NCBI GenBank assembly: GCA_022702705.1
Contig: CM040432.1
Location: 46,836,540-46,900,539, forward strand
Origin: Papilionanthe hookeriana x Papilionanthe teres
Lineage: Eukaryota > Streptophyta > Magnoliopsida > Asparagales > Orchidaceae
Direction: 5' to 3'
DNA: 64,000 nucleotides
Shown: one piece after another, positions 13,008 to 24,435 of the stretch
Position numbering within the stretch: position 1 is the stretch's first letter
Layout: the number at the start of each line of letters is the position of its first letter
Made by a program: the position numbers and the translations under genes
Notes under the pieces: model-generated
Told to the model about the DNA's origin: nothing
Database searches by the model: none
What the model saw: only the letters and a program-made list of their open reading frames with translations

Positions 13008-13025
13008 TGGCGACTCCGCTGGGGA
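13008..13025 (+). other. Primer binding site (tRNA-Arg type) of the inner element
   Basis: TGGCGACTCCGCTGGGGA, 5 bases (ATTTC) after the LTR end, identical to the outer PBS. The LTR-end/PBS-like string GCCGACAATTTCTG(TA)GGCGAC also occurs 58 bases upstream at 12938-12959. Confidence 0.88.
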
Positions 13026-13428
13026 CTAGTTCCTCTCTCCATTTTAATCAAATAGTTCTGCTTTCAAAAATCGGTAGTGTATCCATGTCCCTAATGGATC
13101 AAACTACCCTTCTTTCCGTTGGAATACTATGTTCATTTCTACCTTGAATGAGTATGGCCAACATTCTCTCGGATTTAGGAGCCATCGTTTAGACACCCCT
13201 AAACAGAGAGGTTCCGAGATCCTTTTACCTCATTTCTGAGGTGGGGTGGACCCCCAATAGGTGTTAGTTTAGGAGTGATCCTTCGAGTCGAGAAGTCTTG
13301 CATAAGACTTTCTTTTCCTTTCTAATTCTGAATCAGATTCGTTACCTTCTCTACACCTTCGAACATTCCGTTCTAAATAAATAAACCTTCTAATGAATGA
13401 CTCTTTTAACAAATATACATGAACAAGA
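13026..13428 (+). other. 5' untranslated leader of the inner element
   Basis: No ORF is recognised. It contains TGGACCCCCAATAGGTGT at 13247-13264, an exact 18-base reverse complement of 26031-26048 beside the PPT. Otherwise it is collinear with the outer leader. Confidence 0.75.
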
Positions 13429-14150
13429 ATGTGTTCGGACTCTTTTCGATTCCTTTCTTTTCGTCCTGATGAGAAGAAGCATAACTTGGGACTGACAATC
13501 GAATCTACCTTGCGAAATGGAAGCCCCAAAACCGATTTTCTCCTTCACCAATGGATCTGGACTTCGCTGTTTACAAGGATGAGCTGCCCGACAATGGGAT
13601 CATCCGGTTTGGACAAGGATTTGAGAACACAAATGTCAAGATTGCTGATGTTACTCTCTTCGCACTAATGGACAAAGTGTCAGAAACTGAGAAACCCATG
13701 ATTGAGTTCAACCTTAAGTCAACTCAAGAGTTTCCTCCTCTACAAAGGATTCCACTCGAGAGGAGTACCGCCGTCCATAGAAGGACCGTTATCTCTACCC
13801 CCACCGGTCTAGTCGTCTCTGCACCTACCCCGCTCCCGCCAAACCGAAGGGGAAGGAAGTTCAAGTTTGCAACGAGCATGTTACCGTGGAGGGTACGGAT
13901 TTCCGTGCAAGACCTTCTGTTTTGAATTGGGTCCAGCCTCGAGGGTTCCACCCCTAACACGGACTCGGAGGAGAAACAGAGGCGGGAAGATTGCCGGGAA
14001 GGCCGGAGCCGTCGAAGTCGCTTTCCTAGAAGAAATTCCCGAGTACACACCACTACCCGAATACATACCATTGTTCGAGTATACACCCCTTTTGGAAGGG
14101 AGTAGATTCCATCCCCTTTCCGCCGCAAGTCGACGAGGAAAATGTCCGTA
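13429..14150 (+). pseudogene. ORF1 upstream of gag (inner copy, frameshifted)
   Basis: Homologue of 4784-5475. The conserved core DFAVYKDELPDNG is read from 13551. A one-base insertion just before it (GGATCTGG against GGAATGG in the outer copy) separates it from the upstream LFSF-like part, and another shift near 13860 moves the basic/acidic tail (RRRNRGGKIAGKAG, then EVAFLEEIPEY) to another frame. The inner copy has CAA where the outer has the premature TAA, so that stop is specific to the outer copy. Function unknown; no known domain recognised. Confidence 0.72.
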
Positions 14151-14601
14151 GGATTGCTTCTACGTTACCTGGACCCGCATACTTATAGCGACAACGGAAA
14201 GAAGAGGGCTAGGGTTACACCACTTGCCCGATTACTGATCGTGATTAAAAAGTTAGCGAAGAAAGAAAGATGCCCCGTGTCGGAAATTTTAAGAAGGATA
14301 GGGCGGGTGCGCGCCAAATCTCGTCTTGGGCCGCGAGTAGAATCTCGCTATTCGTCGCGGAAGAACCAAATAAGAAAATGAAGGCTAGCCCACTCGTTGT
14401 TGTTTCGGGTTTACGGATCGGGGAGGATACCACCTTCCGACATTCGGCCGACGGACCATCCGGTCCCAGGCCTCCTGTCTGCTAGAAGGATGGTATGGCG
14501 TCCCACTACCGGCCAATTAAGACCGAAACAACGACCAGAAAAGGAAAGTCTCGTCAGGAGACTTGAGTCCGAACAAAGTGCTACCGCAGTAAAGGGAACT
14601 C
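14151..14601 (+). other. ORF1-gag spacer present only in the inner copy
   Basis: About 450 bases with no domain I recognise. Basic, Arg/Lys-rich short readings are present in two frames. The outer copy lacks this stretch and the first part of gag entirely: the inner 14126 region and about 15150 are directly joined at 5475. It could be a lost part of ORF1 or untranslated spacer. Confidence 0.5.
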
Positions 14602-16494
14602 ATGAAAAAAGAAACTCGACAGTTATCACATGACACCTGCAAGGATATACAGAAAAGGCCATTAGAAGACGCTATGGAAAAGTTAAGAACTGATATTCGT
14701 CGACTAGCAAGGGAAAGAGAAGAGAAATTCGGAGATGAAGTTGACTCGTCAGAGTTCATGGATGATGAGTATGCAGAAATTAACATGGTAGAAACACGAG
14801 CTTCGTCGACTTCACAAGGTGCTCCTGCAGCGCGAAGAGAGGAGCCGAAGTAATGAGAAGGCAGCTTCAAGAGAAAGATGATACGATCGCCCAAATGGCG
14901 AAAAGGATGGAAGAGATGGCTGTAGCCCTAGCCACTCTCCAGAGTCAGGTTCAACCCCAAAGGGAAACACCCCCGGAAGTCATTCACATTGTAGACGAAG
15001 GAAAGGAGATTACATCCTTCAACGGGGATGATCAATTAAAGAAGGATGCAACACAAAGCATGATTCCGGAGAAGGATATTAAGAGCTTGGTGGAACAGCA
15101 GGTGCGAGAAGCCTTGGCACAATCAAAGAGCGGGACATCCATTCGGACGGGTAGACCTTACCCTGAAGAATTCGACGCTGTCCAATATCCGAAAGGCTTT
15201 GTACCACCTCTCGTTCAAGACCTTTGATGGAACCGGAAACCCTCGGCAGCATGTTGCACATTTTCGTGCCAGTTGTTGCAATGCCGGCGGAAGTGATGCT
15301 TTACTCTTCCGACAATTTGTCAGCAGCCTGTCAGGGATCGCCTTTGATTGGTATGCGGAATTACCAAACGGTTCGGTGAAGACATTTTTAAAATTAAAAA
15401 ACCTCTTCATCAAGCGATTTGCCGGAGCTCAGCACCACATCACTATAGGTGATTTAGTGGTAGAGAAGCAGAAGCCGAATGAAACCTTGGTGGACTACAT
15501 ACTTCGATGGAGGAACTTAAGTATGAAGTGTGAGCCACAATTACAAGAACAGCATGCAGTCGGCATTTTACTAAAAAGCATCCATGGCCCGATAGCACTT
15601 CTCCTCAAGGGATTTACTATTAAGACTTTCGAGAAGTTGTTAAGCAAGGCCGGAAGCTTGCAAGAGGAGGCGAAGCAATTGAGTTTCACTCGATAAAACG
15701 GACAAACGAAGCCCGTGAAAACTTTTGAAAAGAAGTCCGGGGTCGTCGCGACGATCGATAAAGGCAAGCAACCGATACAAATATCGTCGAACGGCCGCGA
15801 CAGAACTCAACGGATTACCGAGCAACCCCGACCCGACTATCGGTCATCTCAACAGTATGAACAACCGCCTCATCCACAACGTACGTTTAGGGAGTTCCTG
15901 AGCAGGGAGTATCCATTCAAGAATGAGGCAGTGCCGAAAATGTTCCGCAGCCTAATGAAGACTCCAGATTTCCAACTGCCAGAGCCTAAAAGACCAGAAG
16001 AAGTCGACAAGAGAGGTGATCCCAACTTTTGCCCTTACCACCGGATGCTTGGGCACAAGATAGAAGATTGTATTACCTTCAAAAGTTGGCTCAACGACAA
16101 TCTTCGGAAAGGGAATATAACGATCCCGAAAGAATACATGAAGGAACCCCGGAAAGGAGGTTCCATCAATGTTATCTCGACGGATTTCATTGTTCCGATA
16201 GATCCCTATGCGATCGATGACGGATGGACTACCGCTTGGACAAAGTCTTCGAAGAAGGTTTTGGATCGCATCCAAACCGCTTCGGTGCGAGCTTCAATTC
16301 AAAGTTCGAAAACCGTCGAGTCGGCGCTATCACTTGCGATAGAAGAACCACCTCGACAAGAGACAATTGAAGAAAAGAAGAAAACCGACGAAGAAGAGAA
16401 GACCAAGGCACCTAAGGCTAGACTAGGGGCCGCTTATCCTAGGATAGTTGTTTCCAATTCGGGGAGAAATCCCTCGAACCTCCGACTCGTATGA
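14602..16494 (+). pseudogene. gag: gag (inner copy, several frameshifts)
   Basis: Tat-lineage Gag. The probable start is MVETRASS at about 14786. A coiled-coil-like stretch (QEKDDTIAQMAKRMEEMAVA) follows from 14870, then RPYPEEFDAVQYPKGF near 15150, the capsid region with FDGTGNPRQHVAHF, SSLSGIAFDWYAELPNG and DYILRWRNLSMK to 15696, and a zinc-knuckle-like CPYHRMLGHKIEDC near 16030 (C-x2-H-x4-H-x4-C, with the second Cys replaced by His as is common in Tat elements). Frameshifts lie near 14850 and 15205, and there is one stop at 15694. The product would form the virus-like particle and bind element RNA. Confidence 0.85.
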
Positions 16495-17640
16495 TTATCC
16501 GCCCACTTCGGCGGGATCTTATAATGATGAGGGTTATGGCGTTGGCTACGTTTTGACTCGTTTCTAACGATTACGTAACTAGCGACAATCAACCTAATCC
16601 GGACGTCGATTCCGATACAAATGACAATTCTCAAATCATACACAATCTCGACGATCATAATGATGAAGAAGACATCCACCAGAGAGGCTACGAGAGTTCA
16701 ACAAACGACGAATCTATTTGCGAGTTTCGAGGAGCTCCAGTCACAATGGAGTTAGAGCCTTCAGACTCCGAAGCCAATCCTGAAGAACTTGTCATTCCAA
16801 TTCAGAAGGAGACACCAGCAAACTCAATGTTAAACTTAGAAGAAATCACAGAAGTCAACTTAAGAAGTGGAAGAGTTCTACCTCCGAGAATGGGTCCAAA
16901 GGACAAAGGAAAGCAGGTGGTTGTTCAGGAAGAATCAACCCGGCGGAAGAAATACCCATTCGAGAAGAAAATGAGGCACATGAAAACAAAGTGGACTACA
17001 ACGTGCTAGCCCATCTTAGGAAACTACCGGACCAACCGAGCATCTACGACGCTCTCATCTTATCAAAGGAGATGAGAGAAGCTCCGATCAAGGCCTTACT
17101 TGATCCGGAAATTTGCTTAGCTCGAATGGCCGAGAGATTCCTTAGATGAGGTTTGCTCATTAAAGGAACAACGAGGTGTTACCTTCACGGACAATGACCT
17201 ACTACTTGGGACGACGAGACCACAACCGACCGTTGTACATTTCGATTACAATTGGGAAGTTTACACTCTCCGCAGTATTGGTGGATCCGGGAGCATCAAT
17301 CAATATAATGAATCTTTGAACGCTAGCATACTTGGAAATTGATGCTCGCGAGCTCGAAGCGGACAAAATGTTATTAAGAGGATTCAACCGAAAGGAGAAA
17401 GAGCCCTCGGCTCAATAACACCGCTAATGAAGACCGGTGACTTAGCAAAGACAACCGCGAAATTTCACATAATTGATTCGAAACGTCATTCAACGCTCTA
17501 CCTGGGCCGACCATGGATACATGAAAACAGGATGGTACCATCATCTCTGCATCAATGCATCAAATACTACGACGGAGGGGAACAGTGTATTAAAGGTGAC
17601 TTACAACCGTTCTCCGTACATGAAATCGGAATCCATGAAG
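16495..17640 (+). pseudogene. gag-pro linker and aspartic protease (inner copy)
   Basis: An acidic linker (region of ELEPSDSEANPEE and EVNLRSGRVLPPRMGPKDKGKQ) leads into a retropepsin-like protease at about 17150-17570. The active-site loop reads VDPGASINIM at 17281, with the downstream LGRPWIHENRMVPSSLHQCI motif typical of Tat proteases. Breaks near 16495, 17010, 17315 and 17395 split the frame. The protease would cleave the Gag-Pol polyprotein. The outer copy has T for the G of the active-site motif, so this copy keeps the better catalytic loop. Confidence 0.8.
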
Positions 17641-18660
17641 ATGCAGCTTATTATGCACCTCCGAAGAAAACAATCTTCTCCAGAGATACCGTAACAAATG
17701 AAGCAAAAGAAATTTGGGACGACGAAGAGCCTGAAGTTCTAGTCCAACAGTCACTCACCACTCCGTTACGGCGAGATGGTGAAGGTTTCTCCACAACTCG
17801 CATCCGAGGACGAGGCCGGGGACGAGGTCGTGGCAGAGGCGTTAGGATGATTAGACAGAGGAAACCGACCATCAATGTTGATCGGGAAGATAGTTCCGAA
17901 GAAGAAAAAGAAATCAAACAAGAAGCGACGACAATAAGCTCGGAAGAAGCCGCAATTCGAATCCCTCTCGAAGATGAAAGAAACGAAGAATATAAATCGA
18001 TGTACGAGAAGATTAACCACTATGTACATACTATGACCCTGACCCCGATCCATTCTAATAAGATCGAGGGTATGGAGGTCAAAGAGGTACGTAGCGGTGG
18101 TGCAAAGCCCATCAAATTCTACCGTGGTGCTCCTTCCTCCAAACTGAAAATAATGTACAATTTGAAGATGCTACTTCATCAGAATTAATGGAATTGCCTT
18201 TTGAGTGGTACTCTCCTCGTGTTCAAAATTTAATTCGGCGTGGTTTCTTACCTCAACAATGGACAAAAGGTCGATCACAACATTTTGAAAAATTATGGAA
18301 TAACTCCGGTCGTCCACCCAATTCAAAACATGGTCTCGGATTCGAGCACGGTAGGATCGATTGACAATATCGAATTTTGCTTGGTTGTCACCTGCGAGTC
18401 TAATGAAAACTGCATGGAAACTACAGAAGAACTCGAAGATTTACAAATTGGAAACGCTCCACCAGAATTCGAAGAAGAAATCAAATCTACGATAGATGAG
18501 TTAATGGAAGTTAACTTAGGTACTAGCGAAGAACCTAGACCTACCTTTGTTAGCTCCTTACTCAATAAAGAAGACTCCAAAGAAATAATTAAGTTATTAA
18601 TGGAATTTAAAGACTGTTTTGCTTGGAGCTACGATGAGATGCCAGGTTTAGCTCCGTAGG
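17641..18660 (+). pseudogene. Protease-RT linker with RG-rich tract (inner copy)
   Basis: After the protease the frame encodes a run of alternating Arg-Gly (RGRGRGRGRGRG, near 17800-17840), then an acidic Ser/Glu stretch (DREDSSEEEKE), then YEKINHYVHTMTLTPIHSN and an unassigned part ending in FKDCFAWSYDEMPGLAP at 18600-18656. That last motif is the usual lead-in to Ty3/gypsy RT. The RG tract resembles RNA-binding RGG/RG boxes. It is also present in the outer copy (35450-35500). Frameshift near 18170. Confidence 0.7.
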
Positions 18661-19592
18661 TCGCAGTCCATAAGCTAGGGGTGGATCCCGCTTCGTTCCG
18701 GTCGGACAAGGTCCCGGAAGAATGCGTCTAGAAATCGAACAACAAGTCATAGCCGAAGTTAAAAAGCTAATAGACGCCAAATTTGTCCGTGAAGAACAAT
18801 ACCCGACTTGGTTAGCCAATTTAGTACCAGTCAGGAAGAAGAATGGTCAGATCAGAATTTGTGTGGATTTCAGAGATTTAAACAAGGCATGTCCGAAAGA
18901 TGAATTCCCTCTACCGATCCCAGAATTAATGATCGACATTGCCTCAACACATGAAATATTCTCATTCATGGATGGATCTTCAGGATACAACCGGATAAAA
19001 ATGGCTCCGGAAGATGAAAAACTTACGACATTCGAACGCCGATCGGAGTATATTGCTACACACGGTGATGCCATTCGGACTGAAGAACGCAGGAGCAACC
19101 TACCAGAGAGCGATGACAAGAATTTTTTATGATCTCATCCACAATCAAGTCGAATGCTACGTGGACGATGTGGTCATCAAAAGCAAAGTAAAGGAAGACT
19201 ACCTTCATGATTTGAGAATTGTTTTCGAACGATTAAGACAATTTAACCTTAAGATGAATCCCTTAAAATGCGCCTTCGGCGTCACCTCCGGGAAATTCTT
19301 AGGATTCGTTGTCCGACATCGTGGAATTGAAATCGACCCGGAAAAGATTAAAGCTATCTTAGACATGCCACCTCCCGTAACCTTAAAACAACTACGATCT
19401 TTTCAAGGGAAGTCGGCATATCTTCGACGCTTTATCTCAAACTTGTCGAGTAGGTTTCGGCCTTTCTCGGCACTAGTTAAAAAGGACGCCAAATTTATTT
19501 GGGAAGAGAAATGCCGGAGGGCCTTCGAGGACATTAAACAATATTTAATGACACCTCCCGTCTTAGCAGCCCAGTCTCGGGTAGACCGCTAA
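18661..19592 (+). pseudogene. Reverse transcriptase (inner copy)
   Basis: Motifs in order: CVDFRDLNKACPKDEFPLPIP (18860), FSFMDGSSGYNRIKM (18960), VMPFGLKNAGATYQRAMT (19070), ECYVDDVVIKSK (19150) with the YVDD catalytic core, and LGFVVRHRGIEIDPEKIKA (19300). A frameshift near 19030 and a short gap before the FGLKNAG motif break the frame; catalytic residues are otherwise intact. The thumb/connection with LKQLRSFQGKSAYLRRFI follows to about 19590. Confidence 0.88.
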
Positions 19593-20000
19593 TACTTTAT
19601 ACCGCGGCTTTAGACGACTCTCTCGAGCCCTATTAGCCTGTGTCAATGATGAGGGTAAAGAAAATGCTCTTTACTACCTAAGCCGTCGTTTACTGCCGAC
19701 GGAAATAAGGTATCCCGCAATTGAAAAGCACTGTTTAGCCCTGATCTTCGCCGCTCAAAAGCTCAGGCATTACATGCTTTCTCATAAGGTCAACCTGATC
19801 TCGAAATTTAATCCATTGCAATACTTGATGACCCGTCCAACGCTTTCCGGCAGACTTGCCAGATGGTCAATGATATTATTGCAATTCGATATAACTTTCG
19901 TGCCTCTTCGTGCCGTAAAGGGACAAGTCCTAGCAGACTTCCTCGCAAGCACACCCTTTGCGTGCGAATCGCCTCTCAATGACGACTTGCCGGATGAACA
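19593..20000 (+). pseudogene. RNase H, first (Ty3-type) domain (inner copy)
   Basis: Readable parts: a damaged start near 19600, YYLSRRLLPTEIRYPAIEKH (19675) and RLARWSMILLQFDITFVPLR (19850), then GQVLADFLA at about 19920. At least two single-base shifts occur at 19600-19680. It would degrade the RNA strand of the cDNA hybrid. Confidence 0.78.
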
Positions 20001-20530
20001 AATAATGAACCTAGAAGACCACGATGATCGACGTTGGGAATTATATTTCGACGGAGCATCTTCGAGCACACAAAGACGAAGAATCGCAAGTGATAAGTAC
20101 CGGTAAGGCGGGGATCGGACTAATCTTTATAACACCGGAGCGGGGATGTTAAGATACTCTTACCACTCGACGAGCCGTGCACAAATAACGAAGCGGAATA
20201 CGAAGCCCTCATAACGGAGATCTGGAATTAACTATTCAAATGGGTATAACGGACATCAACATCTACGGGGATTCGCAATTAATCATTCAACAAATCGCCG
20301 GACAGACATGCAATTTTAAAACCAAGACTCGAGCAATACTTCCAAGTATGCCATACAATTGTTGGAACGGATTCCGAATGTGACAATCTACAAAATTCCC
20401 GTAGAAGAAAACGCTTTAGCGGATGCGCTAGCCCGTCTCGCAAAAGAATTTGCCTGTTTGCAAGATGAATCGATGGAAGTGTCGGTTCACGGACGTCGAG
20501 TCCTATCACAACTCGACATAGACACAATAC
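20001..20530 (+). pseudogene. Archaeal-type second RNase H (inner copy)
   Basis: Diagnostic of the Tat lineage. WELYFDGASS (20035) holds the first catalytic Asp, NNEAEYEAL (20180) the Glu, INIYGDSQLIIQQIAG (20260) the next Asp, and NALADALARLAKEF (20415) the last. Frame breaks near 20090, 20130, 20165 and 20310. The outer copy has Asn in place of the first Asp, so this copy preserves the better active site. Confidence 0.82.
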
Positions 20531-21832
20531 ACAAATCGAAAAAGAAAAAGGATCAATTGCAGGCAGTAACGGATAACACGGAAGATTGGCGACGACCATT
20601 AATGAGACTACCCGCAAACAGGAAAATTACCGGACGATAGGTCGTTAGCCCATCAGATTAAGAAAAGAACTCGTCCTACGCATTAATAAACAACACATTA
20701 TACGTAAGGCCTTTCGATCAAATGTGGCTAAGATGCTCGAGCGTGTCCGAGGCTCGTGAAATCGTTAAAGAGGTGCATTCGAGGACTCCGTGGCGCTCAC
20801 CGATCGGGTCCGAAGATGAAAATGAAAATTAAAAGACTAGGGTACTACCGGCCCTCGATGATGACCGACCGCATGAAAATCACCAAGAGCCGTCACCAAT
20901 GCCAAGTGCACGGAGTGGTTCTACACCAACCTCCAAATGTGCTACATCCGACAATTGCGTCGTGGCCATTTGAATGTTGGGGCACGGATATAGTGGGTCC
21001 AATAGAACCACAGTCGTCAAAAGGACATCGCTTCATTCTTGCGGCTACAGATTACTTTTCCAAGTGGGCAGAAGCAGTTCCACTCAGAGAAGTGAAAGCA
21101 CATCACGTGCTACATTCTTTCAAGAACCAAGTTGTCTATCGTTTCGGGGTGCCGCGCAGATCATCTCGGATAATGGGTCGGCATTCGAAGCACACAAATC
21201 AACAATTTTGTCGGGAGACACGGAATCGACCGGCGATATTCAACAATTTACTACCCAAGAGCAAACGGCTCTAGTCGAGGCTTTTAATAAAACTCTCGTT
21301 CAAATTTTAAAGAAGACTTTAGACGACAATAAGAGAAATTGGCACGAGAAGTTGTTAGAAGCCTTATGGGCCTACCGGACAACCTTCGTAACTCCTACTC
21401 AAGCTACACCTTATGCTCTAGTGTATGGGTCCGAGGCGAGTGTTACCTTTAGAGGTCCGAGCTTTCCTTCACTCGGGATTGCGAGCTTGCAAACAAAATC
21501 ACGACGGAAGAGAGTGCCAAAGTGGAAAGCACTGAAGGGAAAAGACTTGCAGCACAGACGAAAATTTAGAACTATACCAAGCTAAGATGGTTCAAGCCCA
21601 TGACAGACCGGTCCGCCCAAGAACCTTCAAAGTTGGTGACTTAGTTCTCGTTCTCAAAAGACCTATTCTTGCACACCGCAAGATAGGGGAAAATTCGAAC
21701 CCACTTGGGAGGGACCGTTTGTAGTCGAGGCGATCTACTCGGGAGGCTTTTACCGGCTAGTGAATTGCCAAGGAGAACGACATATGCTTCCGATCAATGG
21801 ACGATACTTGAAAAAGTATTACGCTACATGAT
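20531..21832 (+). pseudogene. Integrase (inner copy)
   Basis: The N-terminal zinc-binding part is partly disrupted (H...H near 20775-20800; CHQCQ form seen as RHQCQ at 20890, so one Cys is lost). The core has GTDIVGP (20985), SDNGSAF (21165) and, after breaks, EAFNKTL (21280). The C-terminal part reads ALWAYRTTF (21365) and LVLKRPILAHRK (21645) to a stop at 21832. At least five frameshifts. Cuts and joins element cDNA to the target. Confidence 0.85.
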
Positions 21833-22080
21833 GTTTCGAAGGAATGAATTCTCCATCCCTAGAAGCACGGGTGAAGTAATTACTTATGACTGGGTCCGAA
21901 CCCAAAATAATAAAAAATGTACTAAAATAAATAAAATCATGATAATAAAGTTTTCTTTTTTTTCCTCTCTTCCAAATCAAAATCTCTTTCCTGATCTTTT
22001 CCCACTTCATTCTTGTTGAATATAAAAATAAAAAAAAATTTTGTCTTTAATAAACATTTTCTTAATGTTCTTGTTCTTAG

Positions 22081-22118
22081 TATGACCCCCGATCCTTTTC
22101 CTTGTCTTTTCGCAGGAA
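22081..22118 (+). promoter_or_regulatory. Candidate 3' splice site before the AlkB ORF (inner copy)
   Basis: A pyrimidine-rich run ending TTTTCGCAG|GAA lies 3 bases before the ATG of the downstream ORF. The outer copy has the same layout, TTTTTTCTCGCAG|GGAA (39811-39825). A possible donor, GGTGAAGT, sits at 21870 and at 39548. The 21873-22080 stretch between is T-rich and has no ORF, as plant introns do. Confidence 0.45.
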
Positions 22119-23598
22119 ATGTCGAACGGGCGGTTGGTCCGGAACTTTAGAAATGGCGTAAGCCTTGCACTCGACGAAAAGAGGGTGAAAGATGGAGCGA
22201 TAATAGAGATCGACTCGGACTTCGCACCGGCGGGCTCGCAATACGAGGAAAGTGACTCGGGTCCCGATTGACCGAGAAGAACCGCCCGACCGGACAAGAA
22301 TGAAAGTGGGTGGCCCAAGCCACCAATCCGACGAGAAGAAAAGAAAAAAAAACACCGAAGAGGACAAGAGAATCAAGTCCGTAGTCGCTACGGCGGAGGG
22401 CACGCTTGTCGGCGCCGCGCCCACGTAAACTCGGGAAATATGAAGAGCTACTCTCACGAAGAACTCAACGAAGAAATAAAAATCGCCGTATCCGCAAGAT
22501 GTTAACTAAATTAGCAACGGACCAGCGCGACGAGACAGATTGCTACTGCACGGTGCATATACTTCAAGGATACCGGTTCGCCGAGAACTCGAAGGAAGGA
22601 GGCCGGCTCCCGGGATGACGGAAGAAATCGGAGAAATCTCAAGAAGAACGGAAGAAAGAAAGCTACTACGCCACCAGATGAAGCCACCGGTAATGCATGA
22701 CCTTGTTGCAGAAGCAACCCCGGAGAATGTCCCGACGGACATCATCCCCGAGGAGCCGAGGTATGCAGGAGAACGTGAAGGGATTGAGCCATATATCCCA
22801 CAGTACGTCACCAGGCCTCGTCATTTGCAAATTATTCCAGAATACGAGTTAGAAAGGATACGGAATGTCCGGAAGAAAACTTTTGAATACTTCGAGAGAA
22901 TCGAGGCGGGAGGATCAACATACTAGAAGGCCTCGAGTTACATACGGACGTATTCTCGAATACGAACAACAACAAATCGTGGATCGCATCCGGGATTTGA
23001 AAAAGATGGGCCGAGCGAGCCGCTTAAGAGAAAACACATACTCGGAACCCCGGAGATGGATGCCGGGGAAGGGGAGAATTACAATACAATGTGGATGTTG
23101 CTACAACTTCGCGAGAAGACGAGGAAGGGAAACCCACCGGGGATACTCCGTCATGGTCGGGTGGATCCAATGCCATTAGTCATTAAAAGGATGGTAAAAA
23201 GAATAATAACATGGAGGGTACGCGCGCAGATTGCATACCCAACGGTTGCATCATTAACATTTACAAGAAGGGTGATCGCATTCCCCACACATAGATCATC
23301 ACGACTTTGTCGGACCTTTCTCGCACGCTTTCTTTTACGAATGAGTGTAATATCATGTTCGGATCCGACCTCCGGATAGCGAGCCTGAGGTGAGTTCCGA
23401 GGGCCAGTAAAGATACCATTACCGGTAGGTTCCGTCATGATACTGAAGGGCAACGGAGCAGACGTCGCTAAACATTGCATACCAGGAGTACCAGTGAAGC
23501 GGATCTCAGTTACTTTCAGAAGGATGGACGACAGGAAAGCACCTTACCACTTCCAGCCAGACCCGGAGCTAGAGAGCCTCCGACCTTACGAGTTGTGA
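22119..23598 (+). pseudogene. AlkB-domain ORF after integrase (inner copy, frameshifted)
   Basis: Collinear homologue of 39828-41315. It starts MSNGRLVRNFRNG at 22119; unlike the outer copy it has no stop between this leader and the rest. The AlkB core is spread over frames: ATG...ELERIRN (22850), a VTYGRILEYEQQQIVDRI-like stretch (22950), a CCYNF region (23090), the HIDHHD codons near 23290, KHCIP near 23470 and KRISVTFRRMDD at 23495. All predicted metal and 2-oxoglutarate codons are kept although the frame is broken at least six times. Many breaks are at CTG/CAG sites, so the true state of this gene needs the raw reads. Confidence 0.82.
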
Positions 23599-24435
23599 GT
23601 TGCATGGAAAATATCACACCTCCAACGTACATCCATACGGCATCCTTGCCAAGGATGGCTTGGAAGGTGATGTTATTGACCATGTACCTCACTATTCAGA
23701 CATGGATTTTTGACAGATACCTTTTTGGATGGATCGACAAAGATCATACATAGTCCGTTTTGAGTCTACATGGATTGTATGAGATATATTCCAGATCGAG
23801 TTGTATGATGTATCTTCAACATGATTGGAATGAAAGTGACCATGTCACATTTTTGGCCTTCACCTCTTTTGTGCAAATTGACTGGGAAACGCCATTAAAG
23901 TTAAACGAACTTCGAACAAAGAACAGAAAAAAAAAATAATAATAAAAATAAAAAAAATAAAAATAAAAATATAAATAATAAATGAGAATTATTTTTCCTT
24001 AAAAAATCCAAACATAAAAATAACTTCAAAATCCACGTGAACGCTAAATAAAATTCACATGAACATTAAAAACACAGCTAAAAAAAAAAAAAAAAAAATT
24101 TGGAAAGTTAAAGGACAAACAAAATGAAAATGAATCTCAAATCGGATCCCACTCTAAATTCATCTTTTCAAACATTTTCAAGTCAACCCCAAATCGAAAT
24201 TTATCTCAAGAAGCTTTGAAATTCTCTGTCGGGACAACTCTTCCTCACAAGAGACCCACACTTCAATTTCAAAACCCTAAACCTTTTCTCGTCACATCGA
24301 AATCATTTCGACTTTTGTGGCCTACCTTTTCTTCCTGTATGGAGATCGACTAGGTCTATTGACACGGAGCCACGAACTTTGTTCGATTTGGTTCTGATGA
24401 CATGGGACTGGATCCCTCTTCACACAAATAAACTT
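23599..24435 (+). other. 3' untranslated region of the inner element, proximal part
   Basis: No conserved ORF. It contains A-rich stretches (about 23925-24100, including a run of about 18 A) and a conserved block TGTGCAAATTGACTGG (23872) also found in the outer copy at 41609. It leads into the tandem array. Confidence 0.65.

Noticed and set aside
13008..13025. tRNA gene fragment
   Set aside because: Only the 18 bases complementary to a tRNA 3' end are present, exactly where a PBS belongs.
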